Under the pieces are notes generated by a model. The model was not told where the DNA came from and did no database searches. It was given only the letters and a program-made list of their open reading frames with translations. A program made the position numbers and the translations under genes. A stretch of 64,000 bases of DNA from Candolleomyces eurysporus (lineage: Eukaryota; Basidiomycota; Agaricomycetes; Agaricales; Psathyrellaceae), in contig JANBPK010000830.1 in the NCBI GenBank assembly GCA_027579435.1, positions 1 through 64,000 of the forward strand, in the 5' to 3' direction. Every line of letters starts with the position of its first letter. Positions within the stretch are counted from its first letter, which is position 1. This document shows, piece by piece, positions 43,781-62,041 of this stretch.

Positions 43781-43929
43781 GGTCATCTTTGTTGAGCTTT
43801 CAAGCATTACTGGGAGACTTTGCTGTATTCCCGAGCACTGGTCGTTTCTTAGAAGAAGGGATCTCGCCTTTGTCTCGCATAGTAATCTTCATGAGAAATG
43901 ACTTCAACGGCCAGCCATAATACAGCTAT

Positions 43930-44460
43930 GCGTACGCAACTGATCCGAGTCCTGACTGAAAATCGGTCGGTCGTTTGATAGAAGCAGGGATCTCGCATAG
44001 CGATCTTGTGAGAAACAAGTCTTGCCTCGCTTCGCTATGGCTTCAGGATCCGAGACTACGACTCAGGTGTACTCGTAGAATGTTAGCTTGTGAAGTATCT
44101 GGTCAAAATTTCAAGTTCTGCTTGAGATTTGCATGCCTGTGGGCATGCAGATTCTTGCCTTTTCGCAGTTGTAAAGATCTCCGACGGTTGGCATCCCAAA
44201 GTATATGTGCCTTGTAGTGACGCACCGCCATGGCCAAAATACGACTATGGGTACGCAGCTGATGTCGATTCCTGACTTAAAATCGGTCGGTCGTTTGATA
44301 GAAGAAGAGATCTTGCATATGAGAAAGGTCAATGAATTCAACGGCAAGCCATAATACGACTATCCGTACGCAGCTGATGCCGAGTCCTGACTTAAAATCG
44401 GTCGGTCGTTTGATAGAAGAAGGGATCTTTCATAGCGATCTTTCTGAGAAGTGTGTACAG
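43930..44460. repeat. Dispersed direct repeats of about 80-110 nt upstream of NLR 3
   Basis: Three direct repeats share TACGCAGCTGATG-like text, AAAATCGGTCGGTCGTTTGA and TAGAAGAAGGGATCT. They lie at about 43931-44018, 44232-44312 and 44347-44460. This family is not present upstream of NLR 1 or 2. Confidence 0.75.
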
Positions 44461-44637
44461 CCTATAATACGCCTATGCGTACGTAATGTGACCGATAGTA
44501 CGATATAAAACCACTTCCCTCCCTCACTACTCTACTACCTACCACCCTTTCACTTGCGCTAAACCTCCTCTTGAAGTTATCTTTGGAACGGAAAATATAC
44601 TCGAAAAGGTCCTCTGTGCTAGGATAGTCGCGTGGAG

Positions 44638-47025
44638 ATGAACTCGAGTAAGTACAATCATCCAATTGTAATACCGTGCTCTTTCTGACATTATTCGACT
44701 CAGGTCGACCGATACATATTTTAGAGGGGTCTCAGCATGCCAATATAGGCCATCTTATCACGTACCAAGTCGAAGGCGACTTCCATCAGCCTCTGCGGAC
44801 TGTAAGCACCGAGGAGAAGAATCAGAAGAGTAAGTAGCCTCCTTGAATTCCGCTAAATAGTTGCTAAGTTCATCCCTTTAGGTTTATTCGAGCTTCTACA
44901 GCCCATTTCGGATGTATCTCATACTCGAGACAGGAAACGATCGCCTCCGGACTCTGCCTGTATGCAAGGAACGAGGCTGGAGGTAGTCGAGAAAGTCAAC
45001 GCCTGGGCGAACAGCCCAATTTCGACCCATACGGAACCACATATCTGCTGGATGTATGGTTATGTTGGGAGTGGCAAGTCGTCCATATCCCAAGAAGTAT
45101 GCGACAAATCCGAGCGGCAGGGCAAACCTGTTGCGAGTTTCTTTTTCTTCCGGAATGCGGCCGATAGGAGCAAGATCTGGAGGCTCGCCACGACTTTGGC
45201 AAGTCAAATGGCGACGGTCATCCCCGGGACAAAACCCTTCATCCGTGCAGCTGTGGATGCCAATCCGGATTTGCTGGATCCAGGCGAGGCGGCTGGATTT
45301 TCTATACGAGCCCGGATGCAGCGGCTAGTCTATGCACCATTCAAAGCTGCCATCCGACGAAGAGACCGAGTCAGGGCGTTGGCGCAAGGTCCATTTCTTA
45401 TCGTGTTGGATGGGCTGGACGAGTGCGATAACAAAGATGAAATTCAGGAGCTTATCGACGGCATGCTCTTGTTCTTCAGCGAAAACCCCTTCATACCCTT
45501 CCGCATTTTCATCACGAGCCGAGTGGAACAGTACATCCAATCTCGTCTGGATGTTCCTGGAGTCTACTTGGAAAACCTTGTGGATCATTGTTCCGACGAC
45601 GACATCGCCACATTCCTGCGATTCATGTTCGAGGACGTATGTAGACGGGACCCAATCGTCAAAGCGTACGTTCAGCAGCACGGAACGTGGCCTACTCCGG
45701 ATGACAGATGCAAATTGGTCAAGCATATCGGCGGGTCCTTCATTTTCGCTTCTGAAGTGCTCAAATTCATCATGGGATCGAACACCGTGGGTGACCACCA
45801 AACGACACCCATGGATCGCCTTCCCCTGGCCCTCAAAATGAACCCCGGCCTCGACGACCTATATGCACAAACATTAGCGCGATCTGAACATCTCCCTCAT
45901 TTCACCGCAATCATCTCAACTACTGCTTTATCCGCCAGCCCCCTTTCGATATCGGACATCGCAGAAGTTCTTGGAATCGACATATTCGAGGTAGTCAATG
46001 TCCTCGTGAATTTGCAAGCAATCATCCAGGTTCCAGGGACGGATGACATCCCCGTCACACTTTGTCATACTTCCCTACGCGACTTTCTGACCACCCAAAG
46101 ACGATCAGGCCGTTTCTTTGTGCACCTGTCCCATCACGTCCCCCTCTTCCGTCGCTGGCACGAAGGTCCATTCATAGACCGTCCACGGAGGTCGGGGTCC
46201 CCCATTTCCCGTGTTGAGCTCCCACCGGTTGTTTTGTACGGTCTTAGATGCTCGTCAAAACAGTGGCGGCGGTACCTCTGTCATCCCAGGGTATCGGTAT
46301 CGGAGGCCAGTTCTGCCATTCAGTTGTGTCGCGAGGCAATCAGACTTTACCCAGCCGCCCCAAAGCTGATCGATGGACTGGCCAATGCCATTTATAATTG
46401 TGCCAAGCACATAGCGGAGTCCGCTGTGGACCTCGAAGAGGCCATTCCTCTCTATCGCGAAGCGCTCAGACTTCGACCATCACCTCATCCAGATCGCTCA
46501 ACTTCACTCACCAGCCTTGGGAGCATACTCGTAGATCGCTATCGGCGCTCGGGAACCGTGGCCGACCTTGAAGAGGCCATTTCCCTATATCGTGAAGCGC
46601 TCCCGCTTCTTCCACTACCCGATTTGTGTCGCTCACTCTCACTCTTCAAACTCGGAAACGCACTCCGAGATCGCTATCGGCACACACAAAGCGTACCTGA
46701 CCTCGAGGAAGCTATTTCGCTATATCGTGAAGCGCTTGGACTTGAAAAATTTTGTCCAGATAACGCAACGCTACTAACCGTCCTTGTCCTGTCCCTCAGG
46801 GATATGTACAAGCACAGCCGCGAACTGTCCCACCTTCAGGAAGCAAGAGCTCGTTGTAGGAACCTCCTCAAGTCTCAGTTTGTTCAGGACAAGGATCGAG
46901 TCAAATGTCTGCTCCGTTTGATCACCCTCCAGATAAACTTTGACAAGACAGGGCAAAAAGCAGATCTTGCACATATTGCGGAACTGGAGGAAGAAGTGAG
47001 TCTATTATCAACTTCCGTTTCTTAG
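44638..47025 (+). CDS. NACHT-TPR NLR protein, copy 3, full length
   Basis: Exons 44638-44647, 44725-44829 and 44882-47025 give 752 residues. It starts MNSRGSQHANIGHLITYQV, then has the MQGTRLEVVEKV linker and a NACHT domain with GYVGSGKSS (Walker A), FLIVLDGLDECD (Walker B) and ITSRVEQY. After LCHTSLRDFL and a linker, the last 240 residues are TPR-like repeats of the basidiomycete type: DLEEAIPLYREALRL, RSTSLTSLGSILVDRYRR, DLEEAISLYREALPL, LGNALRDRYRH and DLEEAISLYREALGL, then an irregular last repeat. It is the only copy with an intact C-terminus. Fungal NLRs use the NACHT domain for nucleotide-driven oligomerisation and the repeats for sensing. No effector domain is visible beyond the short N-terminal peptide. 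The ligand is unknown. Confidence 0.88.
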
Positions 47026-47606
47026 AAGAGCCGAGATAGACAAGAACCGGACTTGTACAGCTATTTTATCTTAATAGTCAATATCATTTCACCCAATGCT
47101 CGTCAGTTCAAAATTTATTTCATCCGACCCTTGTCGTGTCTCATCTCAATTTTACTGCTGGGAAAAAAAAGTGCCATATTACCAAGGAGAGTTCTACATA
47201 TATCGGTGTACTCCATATACCCTATTATGCCGTGATTCAACCGCTTGGTATTCAGCAAATAAAAGAAAAGAAGGCTTTCCGGGAGGGTCTCGCCTACACA
47301 TCGTATGCAAGAGTATAAATAGAAGAGAAAACTAGTATTAGAATCGAGAGCGATGGCAGTAGAGCAAACAGACAGGGGCAGCGCATGAGGGAAGACGTTA
47401 GCATAATATGGAGAAGGGTGAGTGATGGTGACGATGAACGGAGCAGACATGACCGGTAGGCAGCGCACATGTGGACGAAAAAGAAGTAGAAGCAAAATGA
47501 ACGAATGCAAAGCAAAAAGGCGGAGTAGAACTACTAAAACNAAAGTAAACGCCACAACCCNAAAATACAAAGAGGGCAACCCAGAGCAACCTGTTCATGT
47601 TTCCTA
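47026..47606. other. Convergent 3' region, NLR 3 / KDM5
   Basis: About 580 bases of AT-rich DNA with two Ns (47541, 47561). No gene is recognised on either strand. Confidence 0.55.
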
Positions 47607-53743
<6,137 letters not shown>

Positions 53744-55359
53744 GCNTGTCCGAGGAAAATCGGGGTGATTTGCCCCTGCGAGAGGGGCGTACCGCGGGGG
53801 GTCGTCGCCGACGGGCTGCCGTGCATTCTGGAGGGCCCAGATAATAATTTCTGGGAGGCGGGGACCTCGCGGGCGGGTCGTTCAGAGTGTCGAGGAGCAA
53901 GAGAGAGAGTGGCGGAGTTCGAAGTTGCCAGGTTATGTTAGTCGAGATGATTCTGTGTGGGTAAACTTCCCGTTTTGGTGTCTGCGTGGCTCAGCTTCTT
54001 CCCGTCACCTCCACGTCCAAACAAGGCCACTTCGACAGCCACCCGCTTGTCCCCAAAACGGACCCGTCCTTTGAAAAATGGGCCTGCGGGCCTCTCGAAA
54101 ATCCTCTGCGGTCCCATGTCCTTTTGTTCTGTGCTCCTCTGGGTTTTTCGCTCACCAGCACGCCTTTCCGCTATTTTGGGTGGCTTCATCTGCCCACTAA
54201 ACCCATGTGGATCATCAGGCATATCGGAATCATTGAATGAACGGTGGCTTGAACACGGAGTGAGAAAATATGTCTTCTAGCATGCGTTTGACATCCTGGA
54301 ACGCTCTACATCTTATTTGGTCCTTTCATTGGTATGCATCCCGGGCTTGGTTTTTGTTCAGATCCTCCGCAGGCTCGCGCTGCCGTGAGTCACCCACCCT
54401 TCATGCCGTAATTAGATCGCAAACACTATTGCTTGGGCTATACAATAATAGGCGATGGTGCAGCCTGTTATCTAACACGCCNAAAAAACACTGCACTTGC
54501 GAGCTGCGACCTCCTACTTTTCTCTTAGCTGGTGTAGAATATGCTTGGACAAAGGGCTTGGTAGATAGTGGGCCGATTGCAGCCGGATCTCAAGGGGTGG
54601 TCAGGGCGGTCTCAAAGCTTCCGTTTAGGGGAAAGGCCCAAAGTGACGTTTGACACGCTTTACACACTTCCACCAATTGAGTCTGCCGCAATGCAGTTGA
54701 ACGCCCTATACCTCACCACACGAGGACACAGCACATGAGAGACTCTGGGACCCCTTCCACTCTGAAAGGGAGTTATCATTGCCAATGGTGAAACGGGGGG
54801 AACATGACAAGGCGTGGGTGCCAGGAACTCAGAACATGCGGCTGTGCATCTCGTCAAACTTGGATGGTCCGGTCAATGCCGCAAGCGAAACCCCGCGAAT
54901 CTGCCTCGTATCAAACTCTCCTCAAAAAATCCTGTGACCTTACTGGCGTGAGGGCAAGGTCTGGAGGATNACCTATCATACAGAAAATTTATTTACCTCG
55001 ATAAGAGCAGGGGTTTTTAAAGGATCGAAGGTTTGGTGATTGTCGCGAGGCCATCGGAGCGTGAATCTGCTGACGCGGGACACGCACCTCGATCGAGATC
55101 TTGATCAAAAAACAGCGANATCCAGCCGCAGCCGGCCTCCGCGTACACATCCAAGCCTTTCGCCTAGAAATACAATGGATTCTTCANAGGACCCTACGAT
55201 AATGGTCAAAAACGAGGGACTTCACTTTACACGTACAGGGAGATCGATTCGATTGGTCATAGCTCCAAGGCATCGGTAGACGGGAAGGCCTGATTAAGTT
55301 AGGGACTGATCAAATTAAACACAACTAAATTAAGCATTTATGGTCTTTGATGGGATCCA
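53744..55359. other. 1.6 kb gap upstream of KDM5
   Basis: Apart from the possible KDM5 N-terminal extension (to 53826), no gene is seen. Short frames at 53957-54280 and 54270-54653 lack motifs. Ns become frequent after 54960 and a broken run (NNNNAN) sits at 55360-55365. Confidence 0.5.
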
Positions 55360-58300
55360 NNNNANTACCGCCGCCCGACTTTTGTGCAAACAAGAACGCC
55401 CACAGCTANGGCAATGGCATGGAAAACAATATACGTGTTCCGCGATCCTATGAGGAATGCTACTCCCGCAGCTATAGCAAACAGCCACCGCGCCGAAAAA
55501 AATGTTTTCGAAGCTGTTGATTCATAAAAATCAGCAAGCTTTCATTTCAATCGGACGGGCGTCTCCACTCACCTCGCCTTGGNAAAAATCCCACTTTGCG
55601 TCCACGATGCAAAGTCCACGAGGACTAGGAAAGGCGCCACCATGAGGAAGTTGTGGTCACCGTTGAACGGCGTGGTCAGGCCTGCGGTAGCCAGCGTTCT
55701 GCCCCACACGGCCAAAATGGGCGCCACAAGTGGCAAAAGCCATGTCATCAAGAGCAGGACGTGGTGATTAAGGTTGGCGTTGTTCTCCCTATTATTAGAA
55801 GTCTCCTCANTTCTTTCTGCGGGAGTNCTGANTGACCGCCCATCCGCAGCACTGCTNTCGTCCGACCGCTCGGACAAGTTAACGGCACAGGTATANAGCT
55901 GNAGTGCCCAGCANCCGAGATAGGCAACCTGCCACGGTACAAAGAGGAATATCACCAAGAACAGAAGTCCGATGGATATCAGGGTGTTTCTGGTAGCGCT
56001 AGAGATGTCATTTCTCCGACCTCTGTTCCTACTCTTGAGTTAGGAAATGCACGGTATTGNGATAGTAGATGNAACACACCGTCCGAAAAATANGCCGTTC
56101 ACTTTGCTAATAACCNAAATGAGCACNCACAAGATCCACCACACGCCAATTACCAGTCCGCTCGATATGACTAGAATCAACGGAGCGATAAATGCAAACA
56201 GCGGTTCCCCTGCGTTTCCAAGGTAATACCCTTTAGGCAAAGGAACGAACGAAAACAGAAACGACGCCACAAGAAGTCGACGAACGAGCCAGTTTCCATA
56301 GCGCTTGAGAGACGTCGATACTGGAGGGATATGCCCTGAAAGCAACGCGGCTATCAGCACAGGAAGGCGGTGAAGAAAATCGCCAGACCGTACCATTCGC
56401 ATCCCATGAATAGAAGATGATCAACGACACTGCACCCACCGACCAAACAATCGCGGAAGTCCAATACCGGGTAGCCCAACGACCGAAGGTTGCGGACCAA
56501 TCAACCGATACTNGAATACTACGGACGCNGTTNGTACATTCGGATANNCCGGATGAAAAGATATCCAACACAATTCCTCTAGCCGTCGACTTCGGNTTTA
56601 TAACGAATGGGGCTGGCAGGTGTGTATGGAGCAGAGTTCGACGACCGNTGTNAGCGATAAGCGGAAAATAATGCGTTTCGTCAGCATTCGAAGTGTGAGC
56701 CAGAAGCGGTGGAAAATGTGCGCCTATTNCCNTGTCAAATNCTGATANAGTTCAGAATACTGAGCACATACCATCACATCGAGGAACNCCATTTCCGAGG
56801 GCAGTCACCTGGTATACCACCAACGCATGCGGCAACAGACTCGGGAACCGCACCACACTGTGCAGTGATCGCTGACTCGGTATAGAGACNATAGAACCAC
56901 CAAACAGCAGAGCTAAAGGGTAGNNGAGANTAAGAATCTTTCATCAATCAAGAGAAGGNAAGATAATCACTNACATGTTGTACTAACAGGTTCGTTCACC
57001 TCATCGTGCTCGTCAGCGAAGTCCGCGATTACCCATCCACGGCCATCACCCTGTTCGATTTTAACAGCAAGATGCGTCGTGTCCTCCGAAAGGCCATCAA
57101 GCTGGGCTTCTAAAAGCACCACACCCTCTGACTCGTCCGANCCTTCNTGTGGTACAGGGAATGGCTTCTTAGGCGCAGGCGTAGGAAGAAGCTTCAGGAT
57201 ATCGGGCCGGAAAGGTGTGCAGCGGAATTGACCACTGCATTGGTAAACCGCAACGGAAAAGGGAAGAGGGTGTTCGGGCGCCAATGAAAGAACCGTGCCT
57301 CCAGATACCAANAGCGTAAATCTCTTTCGAGCCGCCGGAATAGGTAAAAGGTGGGCGCGAGTGCCTTTTGGNCCGTCCACTACCAGCTTCTGCCCGACAG
57401 GCAGTATGCTAGCATGTTCGGCTTCGTGTTCGTCGAGTGGTTTGACTTTGTCCATGTCTAANGGTNGAAGNGTATGGCCGTCACGGAGCCACCGATCCAG
57501 AACTTGGGCCCTTTTGTCCTCAGACGCAAAAGGCGCGAGTTCCAGAGCGGCTCTAGCNACACGCCAACGGACTTGATGACACCAAACCATCTCTCGATGT
57601 CCGACCCCAGTCCAAGCTCCTTCCAGAGCTGAAGAGAACACCGTCCTCCTGAACAAGCTACGGGAGTTCGGAGGCAGGATGCACGACTCCGAAGGTATCA
57701 TCATATCCGTTGCCCCTCCNCAAAGAGACACAATGGGTGTCGAGTCGTTTTCCAAGACCCGGGCAATGTTGGCGTANATACTGTCGATATTGTTATCGAA
57801 TCGGGCAGGTGGGAGTGTGAATGGGGTCGACATTGTGATCACAGCCGANATCTCGGGAGACGGAAGCAAGGAGGTGGCCACCACACCTCCCATAGAATGG
57901 CCAAGGACGATAATTTGGGTGTTTGGCGGATATAGTGATAGAATGTAGGCCACTGCCTTGGAAGTGTAGTCGATTTGGGACTCTAACGTTGTCCCGTGGA
58001 ATGCAGAGAGATCTTCATTGAATTCAACTGGTACAACGCGATGAACAAACTGTCTGTGGTCCTGAGAATGATAAACCGTACCTGCATAAAAGTCTAACGG
58101 TTTATGCACATTCGACCTCCCCGAGAACTCTGGGGAGGTTCGCAGTGGAGACGAAAAGTATTGTTTTGTTGCCGATGAGGCAATAGACCTGACTTGATGT
58201 GATGAACCGGCGTTACCTGGCACGAATAGGACAGGCAGGCTATCTCCAACCTTCAAGAGGGACAATGTTGAGCGCGATCGCTATACAGAGAAGAAATTCC

Positions 58301-58532
58301 GCACCCGTGCAGCATCCCAGCCGACTTCACGGTAAAGCCACAGGGAGTAACGGTCGGCAAGCGGGCTCCATGAGGTGTCGAAAGTGGTTTGCTGGACATA
58401 TGACGGCGACATCCATGACATCCGACATCCTTGAGGTGAGAGTGTCCCACCCAGCTCGCGAGCAGAGAAAAAGAGAGCGGTCAGACTCAGGAACGCCAGG
58501 CAGGCGATCCACGGCGTTGGGCTGGCCACCAT
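55360..58532 (-). CDS. GPI inositol-deacylase, PGAP1/BST1 family
   Basis: A multi-exon minus-strand gene. The start at 58532 (MVASPTPWIACLAFLSL) opens with a membrane anchor; an in-frame ATG at 58649 is an alternative. The conserved lumenal part follows: GCRMSWMSPSYVQQTTFD, RYSLWLYREVG, LPVLFVPGNAGSSHQVRSIAS, FYAGTVYHSQDHRQFVHRVV and VEFNEDLSAFHG. The lipase nucleophile lies in IIVLGHSMGGVVATSLL, and later text includes EGAWTGVGHREMVWCHQ. The C-terminal third (57000-55360) is a set of hydrophobic helices, for example VWSVGAVSLIIFYSW, PLFAFIAPLILVISSGLVIG and HVLLLMTWLLPLVAPILAVWG. The enzyme removes the inositol acyl chain from GPI anchors in the ER before export of GPI proteins. Many Ns make exact exon ends and the stop uncertain; the frame runs into the N cluster near 55362. 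Confidence 0.82.
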
Positions 58533-58819
58533 CGTGGTCAACGCCAAGTTATGAAATGCCTCGCCGGTGCCGCCGACGGAACCAAATGCTAAAACATTTG
58601 ACGAATCTGATGGTCGTCGTGTACACCAACGACGGTTCCTCAAAAACATGATGTGTAGTTNCCTTTCAAGATCGTGAATTCGACTAAGATAATACGACAA
58701 TTTATACGCGAGTGTAACGTGAAATGCCNGAATAGAATGCAATGCTANAANGAGTGGTCTGCAACGATGGGCCGCCCGACAATACAGAGATCAAAAGATT
58801 ATGNATTATTATAATGCAT

Positions 58820-59698
<879 letters not shown>

Positions 59699-61049
59699 CT
59701 AGAGGGACACGTCAGAAGTAGCACAACGCGTGAACGACGCGTCGGACACGTACTGTAGTGGATTAAGGGGGGAGAGGGGGGTTGATGAGGGCTAGAGGTG
59801 AATGGAGAAATTAGACACGGCGGGAGGGTCGAGCACAGCGACGAGGGCACTCACGACGACGAAGACGATAAGTGATAGATGGGGTGGATAAGTTGATGGG
59901 TTAAAAGGCAAGAAAAGCCAACCTAAATTAAAGGGAGCTTGGGCAGAGGGTTTCGGTACCCATGCCACGTGACCCCGATCTGGGCAAAGGGTTGATCACC
60001 TCACGTGCTCGACATTCTGCATGGAAGTCCCCGTCTTGGAAAGGGAAATCCAGCGAAATTGTCGCGCGTTGCCCTGTAGCATTTTACGTTTGTNGGTTTT
60101 CCTTCTTCCCAGTTGCCCTGGTTGCAACTTTCTCGATACAGCGTCGGCGACGATGCGACAAGGACAAAGGGCATTTGTGATCCCAGGACCTACCCCCTCG
60201 CCCTATGCTCCATCTNNANNNNNANTGACATCAATCAGCGCTCGCCTTGCCCCAATACATTCGGGGTGTATCGCCCAAAGATCCACTGAGAACCATCTGG
60301 TTCAGGTCTATTAAAGCAAGGGGGTTCGAGCCACTCGGTACGTATCTCGGGCACGGCTGGGCAAGGGGGATCNTTCGGGAAGCTTCCCAGGACGTTATCG
60401 TTGCTGTGAATGAAACCTTGCCAAATCCGTCGCGCGTCAATCTTCGNTTGTTGATCTTGTATCGGTNGNACATCCACAGCTTGGAACACAAGGAATGGAA
60501 TGGAGTGTGTGCCCATTGCCCAGGACAAGGCCATTCGAGCGGTAANTGGAGAATAAGACCAGGCTATTGTTTGTCGAATACCTACGAAACGGCCAGGGTT
60601 AGGGGGTGTCTTCATCAAACATATGGCCTATTTTGTCAGACTTCCCGCAGAATTTGCGCAGCGCGATGGACCAGCTTTCCAGCTTGAGCTNTGCTGGGAT
60701 TCTTGACAGTTCCCAACGCATGCCCCTTTCATTCGGAACAAGGTCGGAACGAATACTAATAGCCCAACGATTGTTCACNATCGACCAGTNGTATTNGCTC
60801 CAGAAACCGCAGCCAAGCCCTGCTTGAACANCGGGGAAAGGGGTTGTTCTCCCAAATCCTGAGTTACACCTTTNGAGCAACGNGAGCATGAGTATATTTC
60901 GATTTCCATAGACTGTCTCCGTCTCCNAGCATGAGTTTCAAGACCGCTGGTTTCCTCGCCATCACGTGTCGACAAAANACCCATANATTTTGGCGCGTCG
61001 CCCTNCCGTAACCTCCTCAGTCACACNTTCGCGCAATTNAACTAGAACA
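59699..61049. other. N-rich region between 14-3-3 and the WKPSCKT-family gene
   Basis: About 1.35 kb with an N cluster at 60216-60227 and many single Ns. A minus-strand frame of about 96 codons at 60599-60889 has no recognised domain. No gene can be supported. Confidence 0.5.
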
Positions 61050-61739
61050 ATGTCTCCTACGGCAACGATGACTACCACTACTACCAAGAAACGCAAGTCT
61101 ANCTCCACTTCTACCGGCACTGCGAACAAGAAGAGCAAATTGGGAGAAGAGGGCGCTGATCAGGTCAAGCAAATCCTCGCCGACGCGTCGAATGCCGATC
61201 CAGAGCTTCTCAAGTTGGCTCAGTACGCGCGTTGGCTCGAGGAAGAGATNNCCGCGTTAAAGCCCAAGCCNAAGTCTGCCGACGACATAGAAAACGAAGC
61301 GGAAAAGCTGCGGGCGTCTGTTCGAAGTGGCATAATAAAACAGATGGGTGTACGCGCTTTTCTCTCCACTATCACCGTGAATNTGACAAGTTCCTTTAGT
61401 GGAAACCATCCTGCAAAACTAGCAGCTCGAAATGGGTGTATGATGGAGTTTGCAACGATCCTGTCGTATTNGGCCACATGCTTGGCCTTGGTGGGCCCCC
61501 ACCTTCAAGATGAAAAAGATGAAGAAGGACGAGTTCCAGGCTGCCATGAATGATAACATTTCTGCAAGCATCCGGTGCGATTTTCAACGACTTAGNTGTT
61601 GCCTTNTAATTCTAACTCACGAATTTTGTACAACAGCTATGGACGTCTCTACCAGCACGGCGATATTACCGTTCGCTGGCCAGGAGATGGCACTTTCAAG
61701 CTCTCCGGAACTTATGGCCTTCCTCGTTCGGGCCTGTAA
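61050..61739 (+). CDS. Basidiomycete conserved protein of unknown function, one-base frameshift
   Basis: Exons 61050-61349, 61400-61574 and 61637-61739 give about 193 residues once one base is restored. The N-terminus is Thr/Lys-rich with a nuclear-signal-like cluster (TTKKRKS). A short helix follows (VKQILADASNADPELLKLAQYARWLEE), then a compact domain: WKPSCKTSSSKWVYDGVC, VVFGHMLGLGGPP, FKMKKMKKDEFQAAM, and the final YGRLYQHGDITVRWPGDGTFKLSG. From memory, text of this type recurs in hypothetical proteins of mushroom-forming fungi; no function is known to me. At the run of five C near 61497 one C appears to be missing, since GGPP and the next TFKMKK lie in different frames. The N at 61471 sits inside a codon. 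Cys and Trp in the first motif could be structural. Confidence 0.65.
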
Positions 61740-62041
61740 TCAAGTCAAAGTCTATAGTCTTGGATTATATTTTATTTTTATTCTTTCTCTTGATAGTGTC
61801 CATAGCAACTCTATAATGATTCTTATACTTTCTGTAACTGTACCATAGTATCCACTGAATTCGCAATCCTGGCCCGTTCTCCGTCCGCAGAGTCCGCTCC
61901 CGCTCCGACCCCGAGTTTGATCGCATCAAGGAGACACGCATTTGGTTGCGCCATCGCACAAAAGTCTTCCCCTGTATTGCTCACACCAGTTTTACTGCGA
62001 TTCTACCAGCGCAGGTCACCGGTCACTGAACGACCATTACC
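61740..62041. other. Promoter region of the CLPTM1 gene
   Basis: About 300 bases with no gene. AT-rich to 61860, then GC-rich near the CLPTM1 start. Confidence 0.5.

Larger units (their letters stand above)
43404..44637. other. Region upstream of NLR 3
   Basis: TPR remnant to about 43520, CorA 3'-flank copy C to about 43780, then a different repeat family (about 43930-44460) and the NLR leader from about 44540. No gene is seen. Confidence 0.6.

Noticed and set aside
45325..45801. Long minus-strand frames inside each NLR gene
   Set aside because: They recur at the same place in all three copies only because the NACHT coding strand is conserved; they are shadows of the real frame.
54270..54653. 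Plus-strand frame of 127 codons upstream of KDM5
   Set aside because: Composition is not gene-like and it lacks motifs; it lies in a low-quality stretch.
60599..60889. Minus-strand open frame of about 96 codons
   Set aside because: No recognisable motif, many Ns, and neighbouring frames are equally open. It cannot be told from chance.
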